NCBI RefSeq assembly: GCF_002368415.1
Contig: NZ_AP018290.1
Span: forward strand, 7,183,717-7,247,716
Length of the DNA: 64,000 bases
Direction of reading: 5' to 3'
Source: Calothrix sp. NIES-4105
Lineage (GTDB): Bacteria; Cyanobacteriota; Cyanobacteriia; Cyanobacteriales; Nostocaceae
The notes beneath the pieces are model-generated. The model was not told the DNA's origin and ran no database searches. It was given only the letters and a program-made list of their open reading frames with translations. How positions within the stretch are numbered: position 1 is the first letter of the stretch; each line of letters opens with the position of its first letter. A program made the translations under genes and the position numbers. This document shows, in pieces, positions 35,923-44,135 of the stretch.

Positions 35923-35998
35923 AAAAAACCGACAGTCTTGTTCAAAGGCTGTCGGCGCTTAGTGTGTTCCCTATTAATGACTCGGCTAGAGTTCAGTT
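35923..35998 (-). ncRNA. Small RNA, copy A of three
   Basis: A transcript of about 76 nt is predicted on the minus strand. A -10 box CATAAT (36010-36005) sets a start near 35998. The RNA begins near AACTGAACTCTAGCCGAG, passes GGGAACACACTAAGC, and ends with a terminator whose arms are CCGACAG and CTGTCGG followed by six U. Copies B and C share nearly the whole sequence, with changes mainly in the terminator loop. A CRP-type site lies 63.5 bp upstream of the start. I do not match it to a named RNA family. Confidence 0.72.
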
Positions 35999-36053
35999 AT
36001 CCTTATTATGCCTATCTTCCCTCGATTGCGATACGATTTTAATCATTAATGCT

Positions 36054-36069
36054 GGTGATACGCATCACA
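36054..36069. promoter_or_regulatory. CRP-type operator before small RNA A
   Basis: GGTGA-TACGCA-TCACA, one base off the TGTGA-N6-TCACA consensus, centred at 36061.5, i.e. 63.5 bp upstream of the predicted start. Cyanobacterial SYCRP1-type cAMP receptors bind this kind of site; class I activation in bacteria places it near -61.5. Confidence 0.7.
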
Positions 36070-36127
36070 ACCAGGCACGATTTAACTGTGGTTATAAATC
36101 CAGGTCACTTGCCACGCGCACATAAAC

Positions 36128-36202
36128 AAAAAACCGACAGTCTCGTTCAAAGGCTGTCGGCGCTTAGTGTGTTCCCTATTAATGACTCGGCTAGAGTTCA
36201 GT
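36128..36202 (-). ncRNA. Small RNA, copy B of three
   Basis: Same plan as copy A: -10 CATAAT at 36214-36209, start near 36202, body AACTCTAGCCGAGTCATTAA, terminator arms CCGACAG/CTGTCGG and six U, ending near 36128. One base of the 5' part is missing relative to copies A and C. Its terminator loop differs by one base from A (TCTCG for TCTTG on the plus strand) while the stem is unchanged. Confidence 0.72.
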
Positions 36203-36257
36203 ATCCTTATTATGCCTATTTTTCTCTAATTATGGTGCGATTTTAATCATATAAGTT

Positions 36258-36273
36258 TGTGATTAGCATCACA
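36258..36273. promoter_or_regulatory. CRP-type operator before small RNA B
   Basis: TGTGA-TTAGCA-TCACA, a perfect half-site match, centred at 36265.5, again 63.5 bp upstream of the predicted start of copy B. The stretch between the operator and the promoter also carries a shared element ATGATTAAAATCG on the minus strand. Confidence 0.75.
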
Positions 36274-36308
36274 CCCCAAGCAAAGCGTCAGCTATTTAAC
36301 CATAAAAC

Positions 36309-36383
36309 AAAAAACCGACAGTCTTGTAAAAGGCTGTCGGCGCTTAGTGTGTTCCCTATTAATGACTCGGCTAGAGTTCAGTT
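36309..36383 (-). ncRNA. Small RNA, copy C of three
   Basis: -10 box AATAAT (36395-36390), start near 36383, terminator arms CCGACAG/CTGTCGG and six U, ending near 36309. The loop is two bases shorter than in copy A, but the stem is kept. Copy C lies farthest from apcD and has the most perfect operator. Confidence 0.72.
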
Positions 36384-36438
36384 ATCCTTATTATTCCAGC
36401 GATACAAGGATTGGAAGACGATCTTAATCATATGTCGA

Positions 36439-36454
36439 TGTGATTCTCGTCACA
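36439..36454. promoter_or_regulatory. CRP-type operator before small RNA C
   Basis: TGTGA-TTCTCG-TCACA, perfect in both half sites, centred at 36446.5 and again exactly 63.5 bp from the predicted start of copy C. The same spacing in all three copies supports a real activator site. Confidence 0.77.
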
Positions 36455-36792
36455 ACATCTCACCAATCGATCTGTATGACGGCTTAAGTACGCGCGGAGC
36501 CTCACTATATATTCTGTTTTACCCTCTATAAACCGTAATATTATGCTCTGTACGAGAAAAAAATCAGTATATGCATATAAAGTTATTTGGGACTGTAAGC
36601 ACCATTACAATCTTTATAAGCTATATCAATACTTTATATTATAACTTATTATACTTTAATAAACTTTTTTTAGTTGATAACCAAAAAATAAATATATAGT
36701 ATTTAGGTTCTAGTAATTCAGTGCGATAAACTTAAGTTAGTTGCAAATAAGTTTGCGGCACCCGAACATGAACATTATGATGGTGTAAGTAA
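36455..36792. other. AT-rich spacer right of the small RNA array
   Basis: No gene. The last 250 bp are very AT-rich. The promoter of the antitoxin-doc pair should lie here. Confidence 0.4.
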
Positions 36793-37098
36793 ATGACAGC
36801 CGACGTATTCAAGCAAAATACTCTTCTCGAAGCTGCATATAAGCACTTAAACCAGCTTTCTTATGAAAAACTGCAATTAGCCGTTGCGCTTCTGTCCCAT
36901 TTGCAAGTAGCTTCGGAAGATGAACTATCAAAGCTATTAAATATACCTGGCTTTGCAGCAGCGCTACACAAAACTGAAAATCAAGAGCTTGAAAATAGTA
37001 ACTCAACTCAGATTGCTGACTCAGAAGAAGTATGGGAAGCTTATTTAGAGATTGAAAAGCAGTGGGAGGAGGTTTTTTATCGCCTTGCCGACTCCTAG
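36793..37098 (+). CDS. Antitoxin-like protein of a doc module
   Basis: 101 residues, helical, acidic C-terminus (SEEVWEAYLEIEKQWEEVF). A block of the form KLQLAVALLSHLQVASEDEL lies in the middle. It overlaps the start of the downstream Doc-type gene by about a dozen bases, the typical layout of toxin-antitoxin operons, and such proteins serve as Doc antitoxins in cyanobacteria. It is not a classical Phd. I infer its role from position. Confidence 0.65.
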   Translation: MTADVFKQNTLLEAAYKHLNQLSYEKLQLAVALLSHLQVASEDELSKLLNIPGFAAALHKTENQELENSNSTQIADSEEVWEAYLEIEKQWEEVFYRLADS

Positions 37099-37417
37099 AT
37101 TTTTATTATATTCACAAGTATTAATAATTCATCAACGTCAAATAGAGCGATTTGGTGGTAGTGATGGTGTTAGAGATGAAGGCTTACTTGAGTCGGCTTT
37201 AGCTCAACCCCAAACTACGTTCGGTGGCGAGCTACTTCATCCGACAATTGTTGAACAAGCCGCAGCTTATCTTTTCCATTTATCCATGAACCATCCCTTT
37301 ATAGATGGAAATAAACGTACTGCTTTCGCAGTAATGCTTACTTTTTGAAAATTAAATAATTACCGTTTAAATCTTTCTCAAGATGAAGCCTATTTCTTAA
37401 AGCTTAATAGTAGATGA
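37085..37417 (+). pseudogene. Doc-type Fic toxin interrupted by a nonsense codon
   Basis: From a TTG at 37085 the frame reads LPTPRFLLYSQVLIIHQRQIERFGG and the Fic/Doc signature HPFIDGNKRTAFAV. A TGA at 37346-37348 follows after MLTF. Beyond it the same frame continues KLNNYRLNLSQDEAYFLKL, clearly the Doc C-terminus, to 37417. Doc proteins phosphorylate EF-Tu. The truncated product lacks the last 20-odd residues but retains the catalytic loop, so some activity cannot be excluded. The antitoxin is intact. Confidence 0.82.
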
Positions 37418-37460
37418 TTACTAATGAAATATTTTCCGTTTTCAATTTCAAGTTTGCTTG

Positions 37461-37480
37461 TGACAGTTTATAAGCTGTCA
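37461..37480. terminator. Hairpin after the doc relic
   Basis: TGACAG-TTTATAAG-CTGTCA gives a 6-bp stem just after the doc frame. There is only a weak T-tract, so it is a tentative terminator. Confidence 0.4.
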
Positions 37481-37618
37481 CTCATGACTTAACAGTTAGA
37501 TATGTCTGTTTTATCAGGAATTTGTCCAATAAATACCAAAATATCTTTATTAGATATTCCATCATAAATGCTCAGAAATCGGTACAATATTGCTCTGTCC
37601 CTATGGTGCATTACCAAC

Positions 37619-39976
37619 ATGACTCTCTCCTCACAGCCTCCCTTTTCTCCCCAAGAAATCGCAGCTGAAGGCATTAAACCTGAAGAATACCAATCTATCG
37701 TTAACAGACTAGGGCGCCATCCTAACAAAGCTGAGTTGGGTATGTTTGGTGTAATGTGGTCGGAACACTGCTGCTATAAAAATTCTCGACCTTTATTAAA
37801 GCAGTTTCCAACTACTGGTAAACGCATTCTCGTTGGCCCTGGTGAGAATGCCGGCGTTGTAGATATAGGCAATGGTTTACAACTAGCATTTAAAATCGAA
37901 TCACATAACCACCCTTCTGCTGTCGAACCATTTCAAGGCGCCGCTACAGGAGTTGGTGGTATACTTAGAGATATTTTTACAATGGGTGCGCGTCCCATTG
38001 CTGTATTAAATTCGCTGCGATTCGGTTCCCTAGATGATTCTAGAACTCAAAGATTATTTCAAGGTGTAGTTGCTGGTATAAGTCACTACGGTAATAGTGT
38101 TGGGGTACCCACTGTTGGTGGAGAAGTTTATTTTGACCCTGCTTATTCTGGCAACCCTTTAGTTAATGTAATGGCACTAGGCTTAATGGAAACACCATCC
38201 ATCGTTAAATCCGGCGCCTCTGGAATTGGCAACCCTGTATTATATGTTGGTTCGACAACTGGACGCGATGGTATGGGAGGCGCCAGTTTTGCGAGTGCCG
38301 AACTTAGTGATGAGTCAATGGACGACCGTCCGGCTGTACAGGTAGGCGACCCATTTTTAGAAAAATCTTTAATTGAAGCTTGTTTAGAAGCATTTAAAAC
38401 AGGTGCCGTAGTTGCTGCCCAAGATATGGGAGCAGCAGGTATTACTTGTTCAACTGCCGAAATGGCGGCAAAAGGTGGAGTGGGTATCGAGTTTGATTTA
38501 GATAAAATACCTGTGCGAGAAACGGGAATGGTAGCGTATGAATATCTACTTTCCGAGTCGCAAGAACGAATGTTGTTTGTAGCACACAAAGGACGCGAAC
38601 AAGAGTTAATCGATATTTTCCATCGTTGGGGACTTCATGCAGTTGTAGCAGGTACTGTAATTGAAGAACCTATAGTCAAGATTTTGTTTAAGGGAGAAAT
38701 TGCTGCCCTTATACCTGCTTCGGCACTGGCAGAGAATACACCTTTATATGAGCGCGAGTTACTTACTGAACCACCCGAATACGCGCGCAAAGCTTGGGAA
38801 TGGACACCTGACAAATTACCCGACTGTAGTATAGACGGTATTGAAGTAAATGGTAAGAAGCTTAGTTGGAATGATGTTTTACTAACTTTACTCGATACAC
38901 CAACAATCGCATCAAAACGTTGGGTTTACCGTCAATATGACCATCAAGTCCAGAATAATACAGTTATGCTCCCTGGTGGCGCCGATGCTGCAATTTTAAG
39001 ATTACGTCCCCTAGAAAACAACGAAAACTTAATCCAAAATCAAATCCAAAATCAAAAATCGGGTGTTGCTGCAACTGTTGACTGCAATCCACGTTACGTT
39101 TATCTTGACCCCTATGAAGGCGCCAAGGCAGTTGTTGCAGAAGCCGCGCGTAATCTTAGCTGTGTAGGCGCCGAACCTTTGGCAGTGACAGATAACTTAA
39201 ATTTTGGTAGTCCAGAAAAACCCATAGGTTACTGGCAGTTAGCACAAGCTTGTCGTGGTTTGGCAGAAGGTTGTCGCGAACTTGATACTCCTGTTACGGG
39301 TGGAAATGTTTCTTTGTATAATGAAACGCTTGATTCTCAGGGTAATCCTCAAGCTATATATCCAACGCCTGTAGTTGGAATGGTGGGTGCAATTAGTGAT
39401 TTAAATAAGATTTGCGGTCAAGCTTGGCTTGAAGCAGGTGATTTAATTTACTTATTAGGAATACAAGTAAAATCTCAAACCGAACTCGGAGCATCCGAAT
39501 ATTTAGCAACAATTCATAATACGATTGCAGGCAAACCGCCACGTATCGATTTTGATTTAGAGCGTCGAGTTCAAAAAGTTTGCCGTGAAGGAATTTACCA
39601 AAATTGGATACGTTCAGCGCATGACTGTGCGGAAGGTGGTTTAACTGTAGCACTTGCCGAGTGTTGTATCGCTAGTAAAAGAGGCGCCACCGTCGAACTA
39701 GCATCAAACGATATAGTTAACCAACGTCTTGATGAATTGCTGTTTGGTGAAAGTGGCGCCAGAATAGTAGTTTCTGTTCCACCAGTACTACAACAACAAT
39801 GGGAATCATACTTAAATAAAAATCTAACCAATTACTGGCAAAAATTGGGCAAGGTCGGTAATTTCGACACGGACTTACAGGTTACAACATCTGATAACCA
39901 CACTTTAATCAGAGTTACGATTGAAGAAATTAGCTCAAACTTTCTTAACGCCATCGAACGAAGACTCTCTATTTAG
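37619..39976 (+). CDS. purL: Phosphoribosylformylglycinamidine synthase subunit PurL
   Basis: 785 residues from ATG 37619 (a longer frame to 37568 lacks family similarity), the size of small PurL. Catalyses the ATP- and glutamine-dependent step from FGAR to FGAM together with PurQ and PurS. Signature blocks: [66 protein letters not shown]-like [10 protein letters not shown], and the second AIRS-like half with [16 protein letters not shown] and [11 protein letters not shown]. It is followed by purF after 287 bp of repeats and leader. Confidence 0.96.
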   Translation: MTLSSQPPFSPQEIAAEGIKPEEYQSIVNRLGRHPNKAELGMFGVMWSEHCCYKNSRPLLKQFPTTGKRILVGPGENAGVVDIGNGLQLAFKIESHNHPSAVEPFQGAATGVGGILRDIFTMGARPIAVLNSLRFGSLDDSRTQRLFQGVVAGISHYGNSVGVPTVGGEVYFDPAYSGNPLVNVMALGLMETPSIVKSGASGIGNPVLYVGSTTGRDGMGGASFASAELSDESMDDRPAVQVGDPFLEKSLIEACLEAFKTGAVVAAQDMGAAGITCSTAEMAAKGGVGIEFDLDKIPVRETGMVAYEYLLSESQERMLFVAHKGREQELIDIFHRWGLHAVVAGTVIEEPIVKILFKGEIAALIPASALAENTPLYERELLTEPPEYARKAWEWTPDKLPDCSIDGIEVNGKKLSWNDVLLTLLDTPTIASKRWVYRQYDHQVQNNTVMLPGGADAAILRLRPLENNENLIQNQIQNQKSGVAATVDCNPRYVYLDPYEGAKAVVAEAARNLSCVGAEPLAVTDNLNFGSPEKPIGYWQLAQACRGLAEGCRELDTPVTGGNVSLYNETLDSQGNPQAIYPTPVVGMVGAISDLNKICGQAWLEAGDLIYLLGIQVKSQTELGASEYLATIHNTIAGKPPRIDFDLERRVQKVCREGIYQNWIRSAHDCAEGGLTVALAECCIASKRGATVELASNDIVNQRLDELLFGESGARIVVSVPPVLQQQWESYLNKNLTNYWQKLGKVGNFDTDLQVTTSDNHTLIRVTIEEISSNFLNAIERRLSI

Positions 39977-40078
39977 TGCTGAGTGGAAAGTGCTGAGTGC
40001 TGAGTAGAGATGCGATTAATCGCGTCTGTACAGTCGGGAGTTAGGAGTTAAAACTCATAACTCAGCACTCAGCACTCA
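39976..40078. repeat. GTGCTGAGT inverted repeat, copy 2, with a GTAGAGACG-like core
   Basis: AGTGCTGAGTGGAAAGTGCTGAGTGCTGAG on the left (written here in parts) faces ACTCAGCACTCAGCACTC on the right. Between them is GAGATGCGATTAATCGCGTC, a variant of the other dispersed palindrome. The block lies between purL and purF and forms a long hairpin in any readthrough RNA. Confidence 0.8.
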
Positions 40079-40112
40079 TAACTTTTGACTAATTTTAAGG
40101 TACTGTTTTAAT

Positions 40113-40220
40113 GGATGGTTAAGAAATATTTAATTTTTCTTCCAACCTACTATCTAACAGAATATTTTTCCATTTTTCTTGGTTTTTCTAGTTCTTTGTG
40201 AACTGGAAAATTAACCATCC
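40113..40220 (+). promoter_or_regulatory. Structured purF leader, three-way junction-like
   Basis: GGATGGTTAA (40113-40122) pairs perfectly with TTAACCATCC (40211-40220). Inside lie a left hairpin (AAGAAA/TTTCTT, 40121-40141) and a right hairpin (TTTTCTAGTTC/GAACTGGAAAA, around 40183-40210). The start codon of purF is 42 nt downstream. The folding suggests a regulatory RNA, but no known riboswitch consensus is present. Confidence 0.45.
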
Positions 40221-40262
40221 TTGTGACTGACCGACATCTTATCATCAGGAGCATATAAGCGC

Positions 40263-41756
40263 ATGATTCCCAATCATCCCCTCACTTCGGATTGTGATCA
40301 ATCTACTTCGGAGGATAGCAACTATCATGAACGACCCGACAAGCCGGAAGAAGCTTGTGGTGTTTTTGGCATTTACGCACCCGATGAGGATGTTGCCAAG
40401 CTGACTTATTTCGGATTGTACGCGCTACAACACCGAGGTCAAGAATCAGCGGGTATTGCTACGTTTGAAGGTGATACAGTGAACTTACACAAAGACATGG
40501 GTTTAGTTTCCCAAGTCTTTAACGAATCAATTTTAAGCGAATTGCCTGGTACGATTGGTGTCGGTCATACGCGCTATTCAACTACAGGTTCTAGTCGTAA
40601 AGTTAATGCCCAACCTGCTGTTGTAGATACACGTTTAGGTAAATTAGCTTTGGCACATAATGGCAATTTAGTCAACACTGTAAAATTGCGCGATGAGCTT
40701 GTAAGAGACAATATTAACTTGGTAACGACGACTGACTCCGAGATGATAGCTTATGCAATCGCGCAGGAGGTAGGCGCCGGATTGGATTGGTTGGATGGCG
40801 CCATTAAAGCATTTCATCGTTGTGAAGGTGCATTTAGTTTAGTTGTAGGTACACCAGTAGGAATAATGGGTGTGCGTGACCCAAATGGTATTCGTCCGCT
40901 TGTAATTGGTACGATTGGCTCTCATCCAGTTCGCTACGTTTTATCGTCAGAAACTTGTGGTTTAGATATTATTGGCGCCGATTATTTGCGCGATGTTGAA
41001 CCGGGTGAGGTGGTATGGATTACTGAGGCAGGATTAGCATCATACCATTGGAGCAAAAAGCCGCAAAGAAAGCTATGCGTGTTTGAGATGATTTACTTTG
41101 CTCGTCCTGATAGCTTGATGCACAACGAGACATTATATAGCTACCGGATGCGCTTAGGAAGGCGACTCGCTACTGAATCTCCTGTTGATGCGGATATTGT
41201 ATTTGGTGTACCAGATTCGGGAATACCTGCTGCAATTGGTTACTCCCAAGAATCAGGAGTTAAATATGCTGAGGGATTAATTAAAAACCGCTACGTTGGA
41301 CGCACGTTTATTCAACCAACGCAAGCAATGCGCGAGTCAGGAATCAAAATGAAACTCAACCCACTCAAAGATGTTTTGGTTGGCAAAAGGGTGATAATTA
41401 TTGATGACTCGATTGTCCGGGGTACAACTAGCCGTAAACTAGTAAAAGCTTTGCGTGATGCTGGCGCCATCGAAGTGCATATGCGAATTTCCTCACCTCC
41501 AGTTACCCACCCTTGTTTCTACGGTATAGATACAGACACTCAAGACCAGCTAATTGCCGCACGTTTATCTGTAGAAGAAATTAGCAAGCAACTAGGAGTA
41601 GATAGTCTTGCCTACCTCAGTTGGGAAGGAATGCTCGAAGAAACCCAAGAAGACACTAACAGTTTTTGTTCAGCATGTTTCACAGGTAATTATCCTGTAG
41701 CTATACCTGAACAAGTGAAGCGTACCAAGTTAGTGCTGGAAAAAGTGACAGTGTAA
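40263..41756 (+). CDS. purF: Amidophosphoribosyltransferase
   Basis: 497 residues. First committed enzyme of purine synthesis, making phosphoribosylamine from PRPP and glutamine. An N-terminal propeptide ends before Cys32 (EEACGVFGIY), the Ntn nucleophile. The PRPP loop VIIIDDSIVRGTTS is near 380. Four cysteines for an Fe-S cluster are visible (KLCVFEMIY, THPCFYG, SFCSACF), so it is of the Bacillus-type Fe-S form. Intact and of normal length. Placed after purL, as in many cyanobacteria. Confidence 0.97.
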   Translation: MIPNHPLTSDCDQSTSEDSNYHERPDKPEEACGVFGIYAPDEDVAKLTYFGLYALQHRGQESAGIATFEGDTVNLHKDMGLVSQVFNESILSELPGTIGVGHTRYSTTGSSRKVNAQPAVVDTRLGKLALAHNGNLVNTVKLRDELVRDNINLVTTTDSEMIAYAIAQEVGAGLDWLDGAIKAFHRCEGAFSLVVGTPVGIMGVRDPNGIRPLVIGTIGSHPVRYVLSSETCGLDIIGADYLRDVEPGEVVWITEAGLASYHWSKKPQRKLCVFEMIYFARPDSLMHNETLYSYRMRLGRRLATESPVDADIVFGVPDSGIPAAIGYSQESGVKYAEGLIKNRYVGRTFIQPTQAMRESGIKMKLNPLKDVLVGKRVIIIDDSIVRGTTSRKLVKALRDAGAIEVHMRISSPPVTHPCFYGIDTDTQDQLIAARLSVEEISKQLGVDSLAYLSWEGMLEETQEDTNSFCSACFTGNYPVAIPEQVKRTKLVLEKVTV

Positions 41757-41794
41757 TAGCAAATTACTGAATATCAATACCTTTCCCAATTTTC

Positions 41795-41820
41795 GTAGAG
41801 ACGCTCCGGAGCGTCTCTAC
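41795..41820. repeat. Perfect 26-bp palindrome of the GTAGAGACG family, purF 3' side
   Basis: GTAGAGACGCTCC and GGAGCGTCTCTAC are exact complements with no loop. It lies 38 bp after the purF stop and may help end its transcript. Confidence 0.85.
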
Positions 41821-42019
41821 AACGTCTATATATAAGAAATATGCTGAACATTCTAAAAACAACAAGAGCATGTCAATTATGCACTGCAAAATTGAAACGC
41901 TCTTGAAGCGACAATAAATTTTTATTATCAAAAACGGCCCAAGTATTTTTACCTGAACCATTGTTCAAACTAGATTTCTATCTGTAAGCGATTGTTCAAA
42001 TAAGCTTCAATCAGAAATT

Positions 42020-42322
42020 CTAATATCTGTTGTTACGGAAGTTGCCTCTACGGTCGCCGCCAAATGAGCCTTTGTTGTCTTCTCTAGGTTTAGCTTTATT
42101 AACCTTGAGATCGCGTCCCATCCATTCAGCGCCATCAAGGGCATCGATAGCAGCAGCTTCTTCTTCATCTGAACTCATTTCTACAAAACCAAAACCACGA
42201 AGGCGCCCGGTTTCACGGTCGGTGGGTAATTGGATTCGCTTTACAGTTCCATACTCTTTGAAGACAGCATTTAGGCTTTCTTCTGTAACCTGATAGGATA
42301 GGTTACCTACGTAAATTGACAT
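42020..42322 (-). CDS. Cyanobacterial RRM RNA-binding protein (Rbp family)
   Basis: 100 residues. RNP2 IYVGNL (3-8) and RNP1 RGFGFVEM (about 42-49) mark a single RRM; a short Gly/Arg/Asn tail (SFGGDRRGNFRNN) follows. These Rbp proteins bind RNA, and several are cold-induced through their leaders. Here the Shine-Dalgarno is inside a hairpin (42328-42372), which fits regulation at translation. Apparently monocistronic. Confidence 0.93.
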   Translation of the reverse strand: MSIYVGNLSYQVTEESLNAVFKEYGTVKRIQLPTDRETGRLRGFGFVEMSSDEEEAAAIDALDGAEWMGRDLKVNKAKPREDNKGSFGGDRRGNFRNNRY

Positions 42323-42327
42323 TTATC

Positions 42328-42372
42328 TTTCTCCGAAACTAATAACGTATAGAGATTTAGATTTCGGAGAAA
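42328..42372 (-). promoter_or_regulatory. Hairpin sequestering the rbp Shine-Dalgarno
   Basis: In the mRNA TTTCTCCGAAA (42372-42362) pairs over 11 bp with TTTCGGAGAAA (42338-42328), separated by 23 nt. The 3' arm contains GGAG, which lies about nine bases before the ATG at 42322. The Shine-Dalgarno is thus fully paired. Confidence 0.75.
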
Positions 42373-42496
42373 AGTCCGTGAATAGTGAAAACAAACGTGG
42401 TCGTCCGAATTAAGTCTCGTCTAACACTATAGCACAATTTTCCAATGTCCAAATCAAACTGGGCAAAATATCTTTTTGATACCAAGCTTCAAATAC

Positions 42497-42778
42497 TCAG
42501 TTTCGTTGCAAAAACTCTATATTAGGTATCAAAGGGTCTGAAACTATACCTACACCAATAAAACCCCAACGTTTGAGGATGTCTGGAACTTGACTGTTAG
42601 GAATCATCTCAATTCCCAAGCGGCTGGCGTATTCTTCTGCGTGGGTATTGAGATAGCTTAAAGCGTCGTATTGTTCCTTGAATAACAGCAAATAACTTGA
42701 TTCGTTTTCATAAGGACGTGCGCCTAAGTATTTACCGTCGGTTTTAGAACGCATTATGTAATAAAAGTCGAGTGACAT
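42497..42778 (-). CDS. Conserved cyanobacterial protein, 93 residues
   Basis: Starts MSLDFYYIMRSKTDGKYLGARP. The blocks LLFKEQYDALSYLNTHA and DILKRWGFIGVGIVSDPLIP are typical of a small cyanobacterial family whose function I do not know. Soluble, no signal. Flanked upstream by an inverted repeat block at 42784. Confidence 0.7.
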   Translation of the reverse strand: MSLDFYYIMRSKTDGKYLGARPYENESSYLLLFKEQYDALSYLNTHAEEYASRLGIEMIPNSQVPDILKRWGFIGVGIVSDPLIPNIEFLQRN

Positions 42779-42783
42779 AGTTT

Positions 42784-42881
42784 AGTGCTGAGTAGAAAGT
42801 GCTGAGTGCTGAGTAGAATAGTTAGGAGGCGCGGAGTTAGGAGGCGCGGAGTTAAAACTCAGCACTCAGCACTCAGCACTC
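42784..42881. repeat. GTGCTGAGT inverted repeat, copy 3
   Basis: GTGCTGAGTAGAAAGTGCTG on the left and CTCAGCACTCAGCACTCAGC on the right flank a duplicated GTTAGGAGGCGCGGA unit. It lies between the permease gene and the small gene at 42497. Confidence 0.8.
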
Positions 42882-42885
42882 ATAA

Positions 42886-43932
42886 CTAATTGAGGTCTTC
42901 GAGTTTGATGCGTGGGTCTGCGGCTTTAAGCATTAAGTCGGCAATTAAGTTGCCTAAGATTAATAAAACGGCGCCCATAACCAAGCTTGCCATTAATAAA
43001 TATAAATCTTGGGCTTGTAATGCTTGTAGTGTTAATCTACCTAAACCTGGCCAGTTGAAGAAAAATTCGGCAATAAAGGCGCCATTCAATAAAGAAGCTA
43101 GCTCAAACCCTAAAAGCGTAATTAGCGGGTTGATCGCATTGCGAAGCGCATGAACGTAGATAACGCGGTTTTCTGGCAAACCTTTCGCGCGCGCTGTTTG
43201 GATATAATCTTGACGCAGTACATCGAGTAGTTCACCACGAGTGATGCGTTGTAACCCGGCAAAGCTGGTAACGCTCAATGCAATAGTCGGTAGAAACATG
43301 TGCCAAACAATGTCAATGAATTTACCAAATATATTTAATTCATCGTGGTAAATACTTGTCATACCTCCTACAGGAAACAAAGGAGCGGTGATTTGAGCAA
43401 ATATTAATAGTAGAAGTGCAGTCACAAAACTAGGAAAACCTTGTCCTGCATAACTAACTACCTGTAAAATTCGGTCAGCAGCACGATTTTGCTTCACAGC
43501 AGCAAAAATACCTAGAGGAATCGCAATTGCCCAAGTCACAATAAGTGAGGAAATCGCTAAATACAGCGTTGCTGGCACTCGTTCCCATAACAGCGATGAT
43601 ACTGAACGCTGGTAGACAAAGCTTTGTCCAAAGTCCCCCCTTGTTAAGATTCGTTGCAGCCACAAGAAAAATTGCTCAAACCATGATTTATCTAGACCAA
43701 ACTGCCGTTTTAACTCCGCAATTCGTTCTGGCGATATTTTTGGATTTTGCCGCAGTGTATCAAGATAATCACCTGGCGCCAGTTGAATAATGATAAAAGA
43801 TAATGCAGATGCAAAAAATAAAGTGAATAGCGCTTGCGTCACACGCTTAACGATATAAATAAAAGTATCGCTTGTTATAAATCTTATTAATGAATCTTTC
43901 CCCGATTCCCAAGAAGCCCTGCTTGCAGTCAT
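42886..43932 (-). CDS. DppB/OppB-type ABC transporter permease
   Basis: 348 residues. Six membrane helices can be counted: the first at about 35-55 (ALFTLFFASALSFIIIQLAP), then the typical loop PGDYLDTLRQNPKISPERIA and FGLDKSWFEQF. The EAA-like loop for ATPase contact is at DYIQTARAKGLPENRVI. Such permeases import peptides, nickel or related solutes. No ATPase or binding protein is adjacent, so its partners are encoded elsewhere. Start ATG at 43932; tandem repeats lie upstream. Confidence 0.9.
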   Translation of the reverse strand: MTASRASWESGKDSLIRFITSDTFIYIVKRVTQALFTLFFASALSFIIIQLAPGDYLDTLRQNPKISPERIAELKRQFGLDKSWFEQFFLWLQRILTRGDFGQSFVYQRSVSSLLWERVPATLYLAISSLIVTWAIAIPLGIFAAVKQNRAADRILQVVSYAGQGFPSFVTALLLLIFAQITAPLFPVGGMTSIYHDELNIFGKFIDIVWHMFLPTIALSVTSFAGLQRITRGELLDVLRQDYIQTARAKGLPENRVIYVHALRNAINPLITLLGFELASLLNGAFIAEFFFNWPGLGRLTLQALQAQDLYLLMASLVMGAVLLILGNLIADLMLKAADPRIKLEDLN

Positions 43933-43960
43933 AATTATTAGTTAAGAGTTATGAGTTAGT

Positions 43961-44106
43961 CGGGGCGGGTTTACCAAAATTTCCGGTTATTTACCAGGAT
44001 ATAAGTAAACCCGCCCGTACAAAAGAGGCGCGTCGGGGCGGGTTTACCAAAATTTCCGGTTATTTACCAGGATATAGGTAAACCTGCCCGTACAAAAGAG
44101 GCGCGT
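43961..44106. repeat. 73-bp tandem repeat (two units) with inverted ends
   Basis: CGGGGCGGGTTTACC opens each unit (43961 and 44034), and TAAACCCGCCCG or a variant closes its core, so each can fold as a hairpin. A diverged single copy lies at 61112-61175. Confidence 0.9.
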
Positions 44107-44135
44107 TAAATTAGCCACTGTTATTTAAAATCAAT

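Noticed and set aside
36441-36460. Identifying the small RNA array as NsiR1 or Yfr1
   Set aside because: NsiR1 arrays lie before hetF and lack a CRP box; the Yfr1 core motif is not present in the predicted transcripts. I leave the family unnamed.
35847-36531. Three short plus-strand frames sharing the peptide RLSALSVFPINDSARVQ, as a possible repeated peptide family
   Set aside because: The same bases read on the minus strand form promoter, body and terminator at fixed spacing with an operator, and the shared peptide runs through the terminator stem in different frames. A repeated small RNA gene explains the similarity better.
41764-41961. Minus-strand frame downstream of purF
   Set aside because: It runs through the 26-bp palindrome and has no ribosome site or family likeness.
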